The position numbers and the translations under genes were made by a program. Below, piece after piece: positions 44,464-53,987 of a stretch of 64,000 nt of DNA. The stretch's first letter is position 1, and each line of letters starts with the position of its first letter. Under the pieces are notes generated by a model that was not told the origin of the DNA, searched no databases, and saw nothing but the letters and a program-made list of their open reading frames with translations. The DNA comes from Betaproteobacteria bacterium (GTDB lineage Bacteria; Pseudomonadota; Gammaproteobacteria; Burkholderiales; Casimicrobiaceae): assembly GCA_016717855.1 (NCBI GenBank), contig JADKEV010000004.1, forward strand, positions 62,001 through 126,000. The letters are read 5' to 3'.

Positions 44464-45314
44464 CACTGACCGACGGCCAGCTCGCCGTCGGCCTCGTTCT
44501 GCTCTCGGCGCTGATGCACGCGACGTGGAACGCGATCGTCAAGTTTTCCGGCGAGCGCCTGGTCGTGCTGGCGGTGATCGACGCCATGTGCTGCACGCTG
44601 GCGCTGGCGCTGACGCCGCTGGTGCCCTACCCGCCCCAAGCCGCCTGGCCCTTCCTCGCCGCGTCGATGGTGCTGACGGCCGGCTACAAGGTCGCGCTGC
44701 TCGGCGCGTACCGCCATGGCGACTTCACGCAGGCATATCCGCTGATGCGCGGCTCGGCGCCGCTCCTCGTGGCGCTGATCACGGTGGTTCTGGGCCTGGA
44801 CGATCTGCCGTGGACCGGTTACGCCGGCATCCTGATGGTCTCGCTTGGCCTGTTCGCGCTGGTCGACTGGAAGAACGGCAGGCCGGTGCTGCTCCTGTTC
44901 GCGCTGGGCGCGGGCGCGACGCTGGCCGTGACGACGCTGCTCGACGGCACCGCGGTGCGGGGCTACAGCGACGTGTTCACGTATATAGTCTGGCTGGAAG
45001 TCCTCGAGCACATCCCCCTGCCCGTGTACGCGCTCGCCACCCGGCGCCTGCAGTTCTTCAGCGTGCTGCGCCGCCAGTGGCGCCTGGCCGGCGTCGGCGC
45101 GGTCAACCGCATCGGTTCGTACGGGCTGATGCTCTGGGCGATGAGCATGGCGGCGATCGCCCCGCTCGCCGCGCTCCGGGAGACCAGCGTGGTGTTCGGC
45201 GCGCTGATCGGCTACTTCATCCTGAAGGAGCCGTTCGGCCCCCGGCGGCTGGCGGCGACCGCGATGGTGCTGGCCGGCATCGCGGTGCTGCAAGTCGCGC
45301 GCACCGTGTCCTGA
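44460..45314 (+). CDS. EamA/DMT-family membrane transporter
   Basis: The product is 284 residues with about ten helices in two EamA repeats (SALMHATWNAIVKFSGER; ALRETSVVFGALIGYFILKEPFG). The start is a GTG that overlaps the phnW stop, which ties it to the operon. EamA proteins commonly export amino acids or other small metabolites. Possible roles are export of surplus alanine or an amine from AEP breakdown, or uptake of a phosphonate. Substrate is unknown. Confidence 0.82.
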   Translation: MTLTDGQLAVGLVLLSALMHATWNAIVKFSGERLVVLAVIDAMCCTLALALTPLVPYPPQAAWPFLAASMVLTAGYKVALLGAYRHGDFTQAYPLMRGSAPLLVALITVVLGLDDLPWTGYAGILMVSLGLFALVDWKNGRPVLLLFALGAGATLAVTTLLDGTAVRGYSDVFTYIVWLEVLEHIPLPVYALATRRLQFFSVLRRQWRLAGVGAVNRIGSYGLMLWAMSMAAIAPLAALRETSVVFGALIGYFILKEPFGPRRLAATAMVLAGIAVLQVARTVS

Positions 45315-45319
45315 GCGGT

Positions 45320-45340
45320 CCGGCGGCGAAGAGCCGCCGG
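45320..45340. terminator. Hairpin between convergent EamA and dctM genes
   Basis: CCGGCGGC-GAAGA-GCCGCCGG is a perfect 8-bp stem with a five-base loop in the 28-bp gap between convergent stops. It lacks a T-run, so it may stop transcription only partly or with Rho. Confidence 0.5.
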
Positions 45341-45342
45341 GC

Positions 45343-46712
45343 CTACATCATCCCAAGCGTTCTCGGCAGCCACAACGACAACGCCGGCCAGTAGGTGACG
45401 ATCACCAGGAACACCAGCATCGTGAGCAGCCATGGCCACACGGCCACGGTCAACTCGGTGATGCCCATCTTGGTCAAACCGCTCGCCACATACAGGTTGA
45501 GCCCCACGGGCGGGTGGCACATCCCGACTTCCATGTTGACCACCATCATGATGCCGAAATGCACTGGATCGATGCCGAGCTTCATCGCGATGGGAAACAG
45601 GATGGGCGCCATGATCAACACGATCGACGACGGCTCCATCACGTTGCCGGCCAGCAGTAGCAGGATGTTGACCACCAGCAGGAAGGAGATCATGCCCAAC
45701 CCCCGGTCGAGCATCCAGGCGGCCATCTGCTGCGGAATCTGCTCGTTGGTGATCAGGAACGAAAACATGACCGCGTTGGTGATGATGTAGAGCAGCATCG
45801 CGCTCATGTTGGCCGAATCGAGCAGCACCTTGGGCACTTTCTTCAGCGGCATGTCCTTGTACACGTAGACCGCGACAAAGAACGCATAGACGGCGCTCAT
45901 CGCCGCCGCCTCGGTCGGGGTGAAGAGGCCGCTGTAGATGCCGCCGATGACGACGATGATCAGCAGCAGCCCCACAAGCTCGCGCGGAACGTCCGGAAGC
46001 GCTCGCCCCAGGACGCCTTGGGCAGGCGCGGATAGTTGTTCTTGCGCGCCCGCCACCAAGTCGTCAGCCCCAGCATGGTCGCCAGCATCAGGCCTGGAAT
46101 CACGCCGGCCATGAACAGCTGGCCGACCGAGGTATTGGTCGCGACCGAATACATGACCATCACGATCGAGGGCGGAATCAGGATGCCCAGCGCGCCGGAC
46201 GTGGTGATGACACCGGCGCCGAAACGCTTGGGGAACCCCTGCGCGACCATCGCCGGCAGGATGATTGAGCCGATGGCCACCACCGTCGCCGGCGATGAGC
46301 CCGACACGGCGGCAAACAGCGCGCAGGCCATGACCCCGGCCAGCGCCAGACCGCCGTGCCAGTGCCCGACACAGGCAGTGGCGAAGTTGATCATCCGCCG
46401 CGCGACGCCGCCGTGGGTCAGGAAGTTGCCGGCGAGGATAAAGAAGGGAATCGCCATGATCTCGAACTTCTCGATCCCGGTGAATAGCTTCAGCGCCACC
46501 GACGTGATCGGCACGTTGGTCATCAGGAACAGGAAGGTGAGCACCGTGAGGCCGAGGGAAATCGAGATCGGCATTCCTGTGAGCATCAGACCGAACAGCA
46601 GCAGGAAGATCACCAGCGCGGTCGGCACCTGCAGGCCGACCGCGAATGCCAGCATCGGCAATATGACCAGCGCGGCCGGCAGCGCCGCCGCCATGCGCAG
46701 CGCGGGGCTCAT
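45343..46712 (-). pseudogene. dctM: TRAP transporter large permease (DctM type), split by a frameshift
   Basis: From ATG 46712 the protein reads as a DctM-type 12-helix permease (GLMLTGMPISISLGLTVLTF, AVSGSSPATVVAIGSIILPAM, SGALGILIPPSIVMV). Near 45972-45978 the frame ends after SLWG; the rest (LLLIIVVIGGIYSGLFTPTEAA through MCHPPVGLNLYVASGLTKMG) continues in the next frame to the stop at 45343. One missing base in a GGGG run explains it; with it restored the protein is 456 residues, normal for the family. It overlaps dctQ by 4 bp. Probably functional in the organism if the gap is a base-calling error. Confidence 0.82.
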
Positions 46713-47316
46713 GAGTGGGCTCCCTTCGGACCGCGCGCCGGATGCAGGTTGTCGTCCATGTTGAGCGGATTGATGTCCTCGATCCCCTCGACATGGCTGG
46801 CATCATGCCTGGGCAGTTCGCCCGTCTTGTGAAAAGTCCAGGCAACTTGCAGGAAACGAAAGCACATCAGGTAGGAGCCGACGGGGATGCACAAGTACAC
46901 CATCCACAGGGGCAGCTCGAGGTCCGCCGAAACCTGGCTCGTATGCCCGATGGCCCAGACATAGTTCGCGCCCAGCGTGCCGACGACCGCGGTGAACACC
47001 GCCCGGAGAAGAGCCCGAACAGCACGTACTTGCGCCGAACCTCGTCGGGCAACGCATTGATCAGCACGTCCACACCGACGTGGATGCCGGTGCGAACACC
47101 ATAGGCGGCACCGAACTTGGCCATCCAGACGAACATGTAGATGCACAATTCCTGCGCCCAGGAAACGTGCAGCGCAAGCAGCCAATCCTGCACGATGGGA
47201 ATCGGCAGGCCGGCGGCATAGCGGTGGACGACGGCGATGAAGATGATGAGAGTCGCCGCCCCCATGAGGAACGCGATCATCCATTCCTCGAGATGATTCA
47301 GGAACTTGTTGAACAT
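46709..47316 (-). pseudogene. dctQ: TRAP transporter small permease (DctQ type), split by a frameshift
   Basis: From ATG 47316, which has GGAGGAG 8 bases upstream, the protein reads MFNKFLNHLEEWMIAFLMG and on through WAQELCIYMFVWMAKFGAAYG, the DctQ pattern of four helices. At about 47008-47012 the frame shifts within GGGCGG; the remainder (FTAVVGTLGANYVWAIGHT to the stop at 46709) is in the next frame. Restoring one base gives 202 residues. It is between dctP and dctM. The same kind of defect in the neighbouring dctM points to a sequence error. Confidence 0.78.
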
Positions 47317-47528
47317 CCCAGACTCCTCCAAGCGGATGTTGCCGGGCGTTATCGACGCCCTGTCCGGACGTCCCAGCCGTTTCTGCGCCGGACTGGGCGT
47401 CGCCTTGTGCTGCTTTCTGCCTAGTCCCTGGCGGCGGCGCCACCCGGGTTCATGCTCGCGGGCGCTGCTGCGCGACGCCGCCGAAGGCGCTGCGTTGGCA
47501 CCCGCGGCAGGTCACGGCATTCACTCTA

Positions 47529-48539
47529 TCAGGGTTTGAAACCGGTTTCCTTGTAGACCGCCTGGATCAGTTCCTTGCCGATGCGCGATTCCATCTCGCG
47601 ATGCACCTTGACCAGCGCCTTCTTCCACTCCGCCTTCTCTTCGGGCGTCAGGGTGATGATCTGGGTCTTGCCGGACTTCTTGACGCCCTCCAGCGCATCG
47701 TCATTTTCCTTCTTCGCGATGTCATTGGCGTACTTGGTCGCGTCGGCCATCGCGCCGTCGAGCGTGGTGCGGATATCGGCGGGCAGCGCATCCCAGAACT
47801 TCTTGTTGGCGATTACCGCGTACTCGATCACGCCATGGTCGGTCATGGTCAGGAACTTCTGCACTTCGTGCATCTTCTGGGTGTAGAAGTTCGACGGCGG
47901 GTTCTCGGTGCCGTCGACCACGCCAGTCTGCAGCCCCTGATACACCTCGGAGAACGACATCTTCTGGGGCAGTGCGGCCAGCGCTCGCATCTGCGCTTCC
48001 AGCACGTTTGACGACTGGATGCGCAGCTTGAGCCCCTTGACATCGGCGGGCAGTTTCAGCGCCTTATTGGCGCTCATGTCCTTGAAGCCGTTGTCCCAAT
48101 AGGCCAGGCCGGCGATGCCCTTGGACTCGAGCTTCTGGAACAGCATCTTGCCCACGGCGCCCTGCGTGACCTTATGGAGTTCAGCGAAGTTGTCGAAGAT
48201 GTACGGAAGATCGAACACTTCATACTCGCGCACGCCCAGCGGCCCGAATTTCGCCACCGACGGCGCCAGCATCTGCACCGAGCCGAGTTGCAGCGCCTCC
48301 ATTTCCTCCCCGTCCTTGTACAACTGGCTGTTGGGGAAGACCTCGACCTTGACCCGGCCCTTGGTGCGCTCCTCGGCGAGCTTCTTGAAGTATTCGGCCG
48401 CCTTTCCCTTGGGCGTGTCGACAGCCACGACGTGGCTGAACTTGATCACGATCGGACTCTGGGCGATTGCGCTCGCCCCAAACATCGTTGCCACCACCAG
48501 TGCGGATCCGGCGGTCGCGATTTTCCATCCATTCATCAT
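47529..48539 (-). CDS. dctP: TRAP transporter C4-dicarboxylate-type binding protein (DctP)
   Basis: The product is 336 residues with a signal peptide (MMNGWKIATAGSALVVATMFGASAIA). DctP features are VIKFSHVVAVDTPKGKAAEYFKK, the family Arg in GLKLRIQSSNVLEAQ and the TENPPSNFYTQK segment. It binds succinate, malate or fumarate-like acids for the DctQM permease. AAGGAGAG precedes the two ATG codons. A perfect FNR-type box lies about 94 bp upstream. It is 212 bp ahead of dctQ on the same strand. Confidence 0.93.
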   Translation of the reverse strand: MMNGWKIATAGSALVVATMFGASAIAQSPIVIKFSHVVAVDTPKGKAAEYFKKLAEERTKGRVKVEVFPNSQLYKDGEEMEALQLGSVQMLAPSVAKFGPLGVREYEVFDLPYIFDNFAELHKVTQGAVGKMLFQKLESKGIAGLAYWDNGFKDMSANKALKLPADVKGLKLRIQSSNVLEAQMRALAALPQKMSFSEVYQGLQTGVVDGTENPPSNFYTQKMHEVQKFLTMTDHGVIEYAVIANKKFWDALPADIRTTLDGAMADATKYANDIAKKENDDALEGVKKSGKTQIITLTPEEKAEWKKALVKVHREMESRIGKELIQAVYKETGFKP

Positions 48540-48839
48540 GCTCTCCTTTTGGCGTTGTCTCCTACAGCGCGGTAATGGTACGCCTCGGCGGACCGATCGG
48601 GTGCCGGTCCGCCTGTCGCATTTTGCCACGCTTTGATCTGCATCAAAGGCGCACCGGCGTCCGGACCGGCCCTTCTTCCATGTTCAGATGATCGATCATG
48701 GAGTTCGGGGCGGCGCGAAGGCGGGGAGGATAGGTGGATCTGGCACGGGGTTGCTCCAGGTCAAACGGCACGGCCCCGACGCAATGCGGCTGAGCTTCGC
48801 CCCGGTTCCCCGGAGTGGTAACATCCATCGACGATTCAG
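48540..48839. other. Intergenic region between dctP and the btuB leader
   Basis: No gene is supported. The stretch holds the dctP ribosome-binding site and presumed promoter, an FNR-type box at 48633-48646, and presumably the btuB promoter, for which no clear boxes are seen. Confidence 0.55.
48633..48646. promoter_or_regulatory. FNR/Anr-type box upstream of dctP
   Basis: TTGAT-CTGC-ATCAA is an exact match to the FNR consensus TTGAT-N4-ATCAA, about 87-94 bp before the dctP start. It predicts that dicarboxylate uptake responds to oxygen. Confidence 0.7.
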
Positions 48840-49040
48840 GTGCCTGCGCCAGGTTCTTTGGCGCGGGTTAAACGGGAAACAGGTGCGTCGAGCCATCGAT
48901 CATGCCTGTGCTGCTCCCGCAACGGTAAGCAGGAATGCCGTTCATCACCATGCCACTGCAGGCTTTGCGCCTGTGGGAAGGCGATGAACGGCGGCGTCCC
49001 CGACGCCTGCCTGTGAGCCCGGATACCGGCCTGGACGAGC
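48840..49040 (+). promoter_or_regulatory. Cobalamin (adenosylcobalamin) riboswitch
   Basis: The conserved blocks appear in order: GGTTAAACGGGAAACAGGTG, GCTGCTCCCGCAACGGTAAG, GCCACTG, GGGAAGGCGATGA, and the B12 box AGCCCGGATACCGGCCT. The element ends about 125 bp before btuB and, by the known mechanism, represses the btuBCDF operon when cobalamin is plentiful. Exact ends are approximate. Confidence 0.93.
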
Positions 49041-49163
49041 CGAGACGCCATGGACTTGCGGCAATGATGCGGCGCCCTCCACGGCGCCGCCGATGCCTGC
49101 AGTTCCGGGCGGATCAATCCGACAACAAGCGTGCGGGCTGCGCGCTGTGACGAGGACTCTCCA

Positions 49164-50990
49164 ATGAAGCCGCAGTGCCTTTTCCATTGCATCCGCATCC
49201 TGGGTGCGCTGTCTCCTATCGTGCTGCCGGCGGCGTCCTCCGCCCAGCCCGCGCGCATGGACCCGGTCGTGATCACCGCCACGCGCATCCCGCAGCCGGT
49301 TTCCTCGCTGCTCTCCGATCTGCGCATCATCGACAGCGAGGACATCGCCAACGCCGGCGCGCAGTCGCTGGTCGAATTGCTGCAGTCCCACGGCGGCGTC
49401 GAGATCGCCACGACCGGCGGGCCGGGGCAGGTCGCGGGCGTATTCATCCGCGGGACCAACGCGAATCACGTGGTGGTGCTGCTCGACGGCGTGCGCGTGA
49501 ATTCGGCCACGTCCGGCACCAACGCGTTCGAGAACATCCCGCTCAGCCAGGTCGAACGCATCGAAATCGTCCGCGGCCCGGCCAGCAGCCTGTACGGCGC
49601 CGACGCGATCGGCGGAGTGATCCAGATCTTCACGCGGCGCGGCGGCAACCGGATCGCGTTCGCCGCCGGCGCGGGAACCTGGAACACGCAGCGCGCCAGC
49701 GTTGCGCTGGCCCGCGAATCCGGCGCCACCCGGCTTGGCGTGCAGGCGGGCTACGAGTCCACGCGCGCCTTCTCCGCCGCCAACGAGCGGAACGCGTTCT
49801 CGTACGATCCCGACGACGACCCCTACCGCAACAAGAACTTCAGCGCGCATCTCGGCCACACCTGGGCGCCGGGGCAGGAACTCGCGCTGCGGGCGCTGGT
49901 GAGCGAAGGGACGGCGCATTTCGATTCCGGCCCGGGCAGCGACGACGTCAACCGGCAGCGCCTGGCCACCTGGGCGCTGGAGTCGCGCAACCAGTTGCTG
50001 GCCAACTGGTCCAGCACGGTGCGCCTGGCGCGCGGCAGCGACGACATCGTCACGCTGGGGAGTTTTCCCGCGGAATTTCGCACCGACCAGGATCAATTCA
50101 CGTGGCAGAACGACCTCGCCGCAGCCGGCGGCCGGCTCGCGCTGGGGCTGGAATACCGCCGCGAAAAAGTCGAGAGCACGACGGAGTTCAGCCAGGCCCG
50201 CCGCAGCATCCGCTCCGCGTTCGCGGGGTACTCGGGCGCCTTCGGCGCGAACCTGCTGCAGGCCTCGGCGCGCCGCGACGACAACTCGCAGTTCGGCGCG
50301 CGCAACACCGGCAACCTGGCCTACGGCCACCGGATCACGCCGGCGTGGCGGGTGTCGGCGACGGCGGGGACGGCATTCAAGGCGCCCAGTTTCAACGACC
50401 TGTACTTCGTCTCGCCGTTCTTTTCGGGCAACCCGGACCTGCAGCCCGAGCGCGCCACCAGCGGCGAACTCGCGGCCAACTTCGACCATGAGGGCATGCG
50501 GGCCGGGCTCACGTTGTACCGCAGCCAGGTGCGCGACCTGATCGCCGTCGACCCGACGTTCACGACGGTGATCAACGTCAACGAAGCGAAGATCCGCGGC
50601 GGCACGCTGCACGCGGCCGCCGAGCTGGGCGACTATCGCGTGAGGGCCGAAGTCACGCGCGAGGAAGCGACCGACGCCGCCACCGGGCGCCTGCTCCCGC
50701 GGCGCGCGAAGGTCTTCGGCTCGCTCGCCCTGGCGCGGACCGCGGGTCCGCTGCGCCTGAGTGGCGAAATCGTCGCCAGCGGCGCGCGCTACGACTCGCT
50801 CGCGAACGCGCCCTCGTCGCGGCTGGCCGGGTATGCGCTGCTCAACCTGCGCGCGGCGTACGCCTTCGCGCCCGCCTATGCGGTGTCGGTGCGCTGGAAC
50901 AACGTGTTCAACCGCGACTACGAACTGGTCCGCGGCTACAACACGCCGGGCGCCAACGTGTTCGTCAGCCTGGACTACACGCCGCAATGA
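49164..50990 (+). CDS. btuB: TonB-dependent cobalamin receptor BtuB
   Basis: The product is 608 residues with a signal peptide ending near ASSAQPA, then a TonB-box-like DPVVITATR, a plug domain (VFIRGTNANHVVVLLDGVRV, GPASSLYGADAIGGVIQI) and a beta-barrel that ends in an aromatic-rich strand. It takes up vitamin B12 across the outer membrane. The cobalamin riboswitch in front and btuCDF behind make the substrate secure. The ATG at 49164 is preferred because it starts the signal peptide. It overlaps btuC by 4 bp. Confidence 0.95.
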   Translation: MKPQCLFHCIRILGALSPIVLPAASSAQPARMDPVVITATRIPQPVSSLLSDLRIIDSEDIANAGAQSLVELLQSHGGVEIATTGGPGQVAGVFIRGTNANHVVVLLDGVRVNSATSGTNAFENIPLSQVERIEIVRGPASSLYGADAIGGVIQIFTRRGGNRIAFAAGAGTWNTQRASVALARESGATRLGVQAGYESTRAFSAANERNAFSYDPDDDPYRNKNFSAHLGHTWAPGQELALRALVSEGTAHFDSGPGSDDVNRQRLATWALESRNQLLANWSSTVRLARGSDDIVTLGSFPAEFRTDQDQFTWQNDLAAAGGRLALGLEYRREKVESTTEFSQARRSIRSAFAGYSGAFGANLLQASARRDDNSQFGARNTGNLAYGHRITPAWRVSATAGTAFKAPSFNDLYFVSPFFSGNPDLQPERATSGELAANFDHEGMRAGLTLYRSQVRDLIAVDPTFTTVINVNEAKIRGGTLHAAAELGDYRVRAEVTREEATDAATGRLLPRRAKVFGSLALARTAGPLRLSGEIVASGARYDSLANAPSSRLAGYALLNLRAAYAFAPAYAVSVRWNNVFNRDYELVRGYNTPGANVFVSLDYTPQ

Positions 50991-52057
50991 CGGTGCGGCG
51001 CGACCTTGCGGCGCCCGCCGCCGCGCGAGCGCAACCGGCGGCCAGGCGCCGGCCCCTGCGCCGCGCGCTGCGCGTCTGGCTGGCGCTGGCCGGGACCGCC
51101 GCCGCCGCGCTGCTGCTGGCGCTCGCGCTGGGCAGCAGCCAGTTCGCTTTGTCCGAGATCGTCCGAGTGCTGTTCCAGCCCGACGCCAGCCCCGCTGCCG
51201 AAGTCGTCCATCAGTTGCGCCTGCCGCGGGCGCTGGCCGCGTTCGCCACCGGCGGGCTGCTGGCGCTCGCCGGTGCGCTGATGCAGATCCTGCTGCGCAA
51301 TCCGCTGGCCGATCCGTACATACTCGGCCTGTCGGGCGGTGCGGCCGCCGGCGCGCTGGGGGCGATGATCGTGGGCTTGAGCGCGGCGCTGACCGGCGCC
51401 GCCGCGTTCGGCGGGGCGCTGCTCTCGGTGGCGCTGGTCTTCGGTATCGCCAACCGCGATCTCGCGCGGCTGGAGGCCCCCGGCGCGATCGACACTTCGC
51501 CGCGCCTGCTCCTGACAGGCGTCATCCTCGCTTCTGGCTGGTCGGCGATCATTACCCTGCTGCTGACCGTCGCGCCGGAAGCCAAGTTGCGCGGGATGCT
51601 GTTCTGGATGATGGGCGACCTGGGCGGCGTCGAGTCGTACGCCCCGGCGCTGCTCGCGCTGCCGCTGCTGCTGGTCGCCATCTTCCCGCTCGCCCGCGAC
51701 CTGAACGTCCTGTTGCGCGGCCCGGTCGTCGCCCACGCGCTGGGCGTGCGTGTGGTCCGGCTGCGCCGCATCCTGTACGTCATCGCCTCGCTGGCCACAG
51801 CGCTGGCCGTGATCACGGCGGGCACCGTGGGTTTCATCGGCCTGATCGTTCCGCACGCGCTGCGCCTGGCAATCGGCAACGACCAGCGCGTGCTGCTGCC
51901 GGCCTCCGTCCTGGCGGGCGGCACGCTGCTGCTGCTCGCCGACACGGCCGCGCGCACCGCACTTGCGCCGCAGCAGTTGCCCGTCGGCGTGATCACGGCG
52001 CTGCTCGGCGTGCCCACTTTCATCTTCCTGCTGTTGCGCCGCCGGGGCGAAACATGA
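50987..52057 (+). CDS. btuC: Cobalamin ABC transporter permease BtuC
   Basis: The product is 356 residues of the FecCD family with about ten helices. Family segments are HQLRLPRALAAFATGGLLA, GALMQILLRNPLADPYILG and GTVGFIGLIVPHALRLAIG. It is the inner-membrane channel for B12 with BtuD. The N-terminal 30 residues are Arg/Ala-rich and longer than usual; a later start is possible. It overlaps btuB and btuD by 4 bp each. Confidence 0.92.
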   Translation: MTVRRDLAAPAAARAQPAARRRPLRRALRVWLALAGTAAAALLLALALGSSQFALSEIVRVLFQPDASPAAEVVHQLRLPRALAAFATGGLLALAGALMQILLRNPLADPYILGLSGGAAAGALGAMIVGLSAALTGAAAFGGALLSVALVFGIANRDLARLEAPGAIDTSPRLLLTGVILASGWSAIITLLLTVAPEAKLRGMLFWMMGDLGGVESYAPALLALPLLLVAIFPLARDLNVLLRGPVVAHALGVRVVRLRRILYVIASLATALAVITAGTVGFIGLIVPHALRLAIGNDQRVLLPASVLAGGTLLLLADTAARTALAPQQLPVGVITALLGVPTFIFLLLRRRGET

Positions 52058-52851
52058 ACGGCGCGCCGGCGCTGGCCGCCGTGGAGATCGACGGCCTCGA
52101 AATCGGAGTCGGGACCGGAGCCGGAGGCAGGACGCTGGTGCGCGGGCTGTCGCTGCACATGCGTCCCGGCGAAGTGTGGTGCGTGCTCGGCGCCAACGGC
52201 GCCGGCAAGTCGACGCTGCTCCACACGCTGATCGGCCTGCACCGCGCCACGGCAGGCACCATCAGGCTGGCGGGCAGGCCGCTGGACGCCTGGCCGGTCG
52301 AGGCTGCGGCGCGGGTGCGCGGCTTCCTGCCGCAGTTCATCCACGATACTTTCGGCGCGAGCGTTCTCGACATCGTGCTGATGGGCCGGCACCCCCACGT
52401 CTCGCGCTGGCATTGGGAGGGCGATGCTGACCGGGACGCCGCGCGCACAGCGCTCGCGGCGCTGGGGCTGGCGCTGCTCGCGGAACGCGACATCACGACC
52501 CTCTCCGGCGGCGAACGGCAGCGCGTGGCGATCGCCGCGCTGCTCGCCCAGGATCCCGGCATCCTGCTGCTCGACGAGCCCATCAACCACCTGGACCTGC
52601 ATCACCAGATCGTCGTCCTGCAGCACTTGGCGGAGCTCGCGCGCGACCGGGACAAGGCGGTGCTGTTCTCGATCCATGACCTGAATCTCGCCCGCCGCTT
52701 TGCCACGCATGCGCTGATCCTGCAGGACGGCGGCGTCGTGCGCCACGGCCCTGTCGCCGCGGTGATGAACGCGCCCGCGCTCTCCGCGGCGTTCGGCTAT
52801 CCGGTGCTCGAAGCGCGCGTCGGGGCGCGCACGGTGTTCATCGCCGAATGA
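52054..52851 (+). CDS. btuD: Cobalamin ABC transporter ATP-binding protein BtuD
   Basis: The product is 265 residues. Walker A is GANGAGKST, the signature is LSGGERQRVAIA, Walker B is ILLLDEP and the switch His is in SIHDLNLA. It belongs to the FepC/BtuD subfamily that pairs with FecCD permeases. Start and stop overlap its neighbours by 4 bp, so the four btu genes are translationally linked. Confidence 0.92.
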   Translation: MNGAPALAAVEIDGLEIGVGTGAGGRTLVRGLSLHMRPGEVWCVLGANGAGKSTLLHTLIGLHRATAGTIRLAGRPLDAWPVEAAARVRGFLPQFIHDTFGASVLDIVLMGRHPHVSRWHWEGDADRDAARTALAALGLALLAERDITTLSGGERQRVAIAALLAQDPGILLLDEPINHLDLHHQIVVLQHLAELARDRDKAVLFSIHDLNLARRFATHALILQDGGVVRHGPVAAVMNAPALSAAFGYPVLEARVGARTVFIAE

Positions 52852-53786
52852 TGCCGCACGCGCCGTCCGGAATTCGTCCCGGCCGTGGCCGCTGGTTGAG
52901 CCGCGCCATCGTCGCGGGCGTGGCGGCCTCGTGCGCGCTGCTCACCTGCGCCGCCGCGGCGGAGATCCGTGTCGTCGACGACGAAGGCAAAGCGATCGTG
53001 CTGCGGCAACCGGCGCGGCGCATCATCAGCCTGGCCCCGCATGTGACGGAGTTGCTGTTTGCCGCGGGCGCCGGCGGCGCACTGGCCGGCGCCAGCCGCT
53101 ACAGCGACTATCCGCCGGCCGCGCTGGCCGTCCCGCGGATCGGCGACAGTTTCGCGCTGGACGCCGAGCGCATCCTCGCCCTGATGCCCGACCTGGTCAT
53201 CGTGTGGCTGCACGGCAATCCGGAGGGACAGTTGGATCAATTGCGCCGCCTGGGGCTGCCGGTGTTCTCCAGCGAGCCGCGGCGGCTGGCCGACATCTCG
53301 GCGACCATCCGCCGCTTCGGCGCACTTGCCGGCACCGCAGCAGCCGCGGACGCCGCGGCCGCCGCGTTCGACCGGCGCGTGGCTGCGTTGCGCGCCCGCT
53401 ACGCCGGCCGGCCGCCCGTGCCCGTCTTCTACCAGATCTCGGAGCGGCCGCTGCTGACGATCAACCACCGTCACATCATCGACGACGTCCTCCGCCTCTG
53501 CGGGGGCGCCAACGTCTTTGCCGGTCTGGGCGCGCTCACGCCGATGGTCAGTCCCGAAGCGGTCCTCGCGGCCAACCCCGAGGCAATCGTCACCTCCGGC
53601 GGCGAAGCCGGCAACGAAACCGGGTTCGCCCTCTGGTCGAAACTGCCCAGCCTGCTCGCCACGCAGCGCGGCAATTTCGTGATGCTCCACAGCGACACCA
53701 TCAGCCGGCAATCGGACCGGATACTCGATGGCGGCACGGCCTTGTGCGAGCAGTTGGAGAGAGTGCGCGCCCGGCGCATGCCATGA
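52848..53786 (+). CDS. btuF: Periplasmic cobalamin-binding protein BtuF
   Basis: The product is 312 residues with a signal peptide (about residues 1-37, ending CALLTCAAAA). The helical-backbone type III binding-protein fold shows in RRIISLAPHVTELLFAAGAG, GASRYSDYPPAA and PDLVIVWLHGN. It delivers B12 to BtuCD. It is the last gene of the riboswitch-controlled operon; no cobalamin biosynthesis genes follow in the window. Confidence 0.92.
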   Translation: MMPHAPSGIRPGRGRWLSRAIVAGVAASCALLTCAAAAEIRVVDDEGKAIVLRQPARRIISLAPHVTELLFAAGAGGALAGASRYSDYPPAALAVPRIGDSFALDAERILALMPDLVIVWLHGNPEGQLDQLRRLGLPVFSSEPRRLADISATIRRFGALAGTAAAADAAAAAFDRRVAALRARYAGRPPVPVFYQISERPLLTINHRHIIDDVLRLCGGANVFAGLGALTPMVSPEAVLAANPEAIVTSGGEAGNETGFALWSKLPSLLATQRGNFVMLHSDTISRQSDRILDGGTALCEQLERVRARRMP

Positions 53787-53987
53787 ACGCTCCGCGTGGC
53801 GGTGGAGTCAGTCCCGCGGCGGCGCCGCTATGTGCGGTAGCAAGCAGACGGCACTTCGGCGGCCCCCGTACACTCCGCATATCGCAGTAGGTGAGACCGC
53901 GCTTGCATCGCCAGTACCGGTATCCGAATTGCGCCGCAATTTGCCGGGCCTGGCAGGTCACTTCACCGACTCCATAGGAGGCTATCG

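Noticed and set aside
41785..44466. 893-codon open frame on the minus strand across phnU and phnW
   Set aside because: It is antisense to two genes with clear motifs; its His/Arg/Gly/Gln-rich translation has no family features. Long false frames are expected at this GC content. The same applies to other long antisense frames such as 5187-6548 and 12464-13780.
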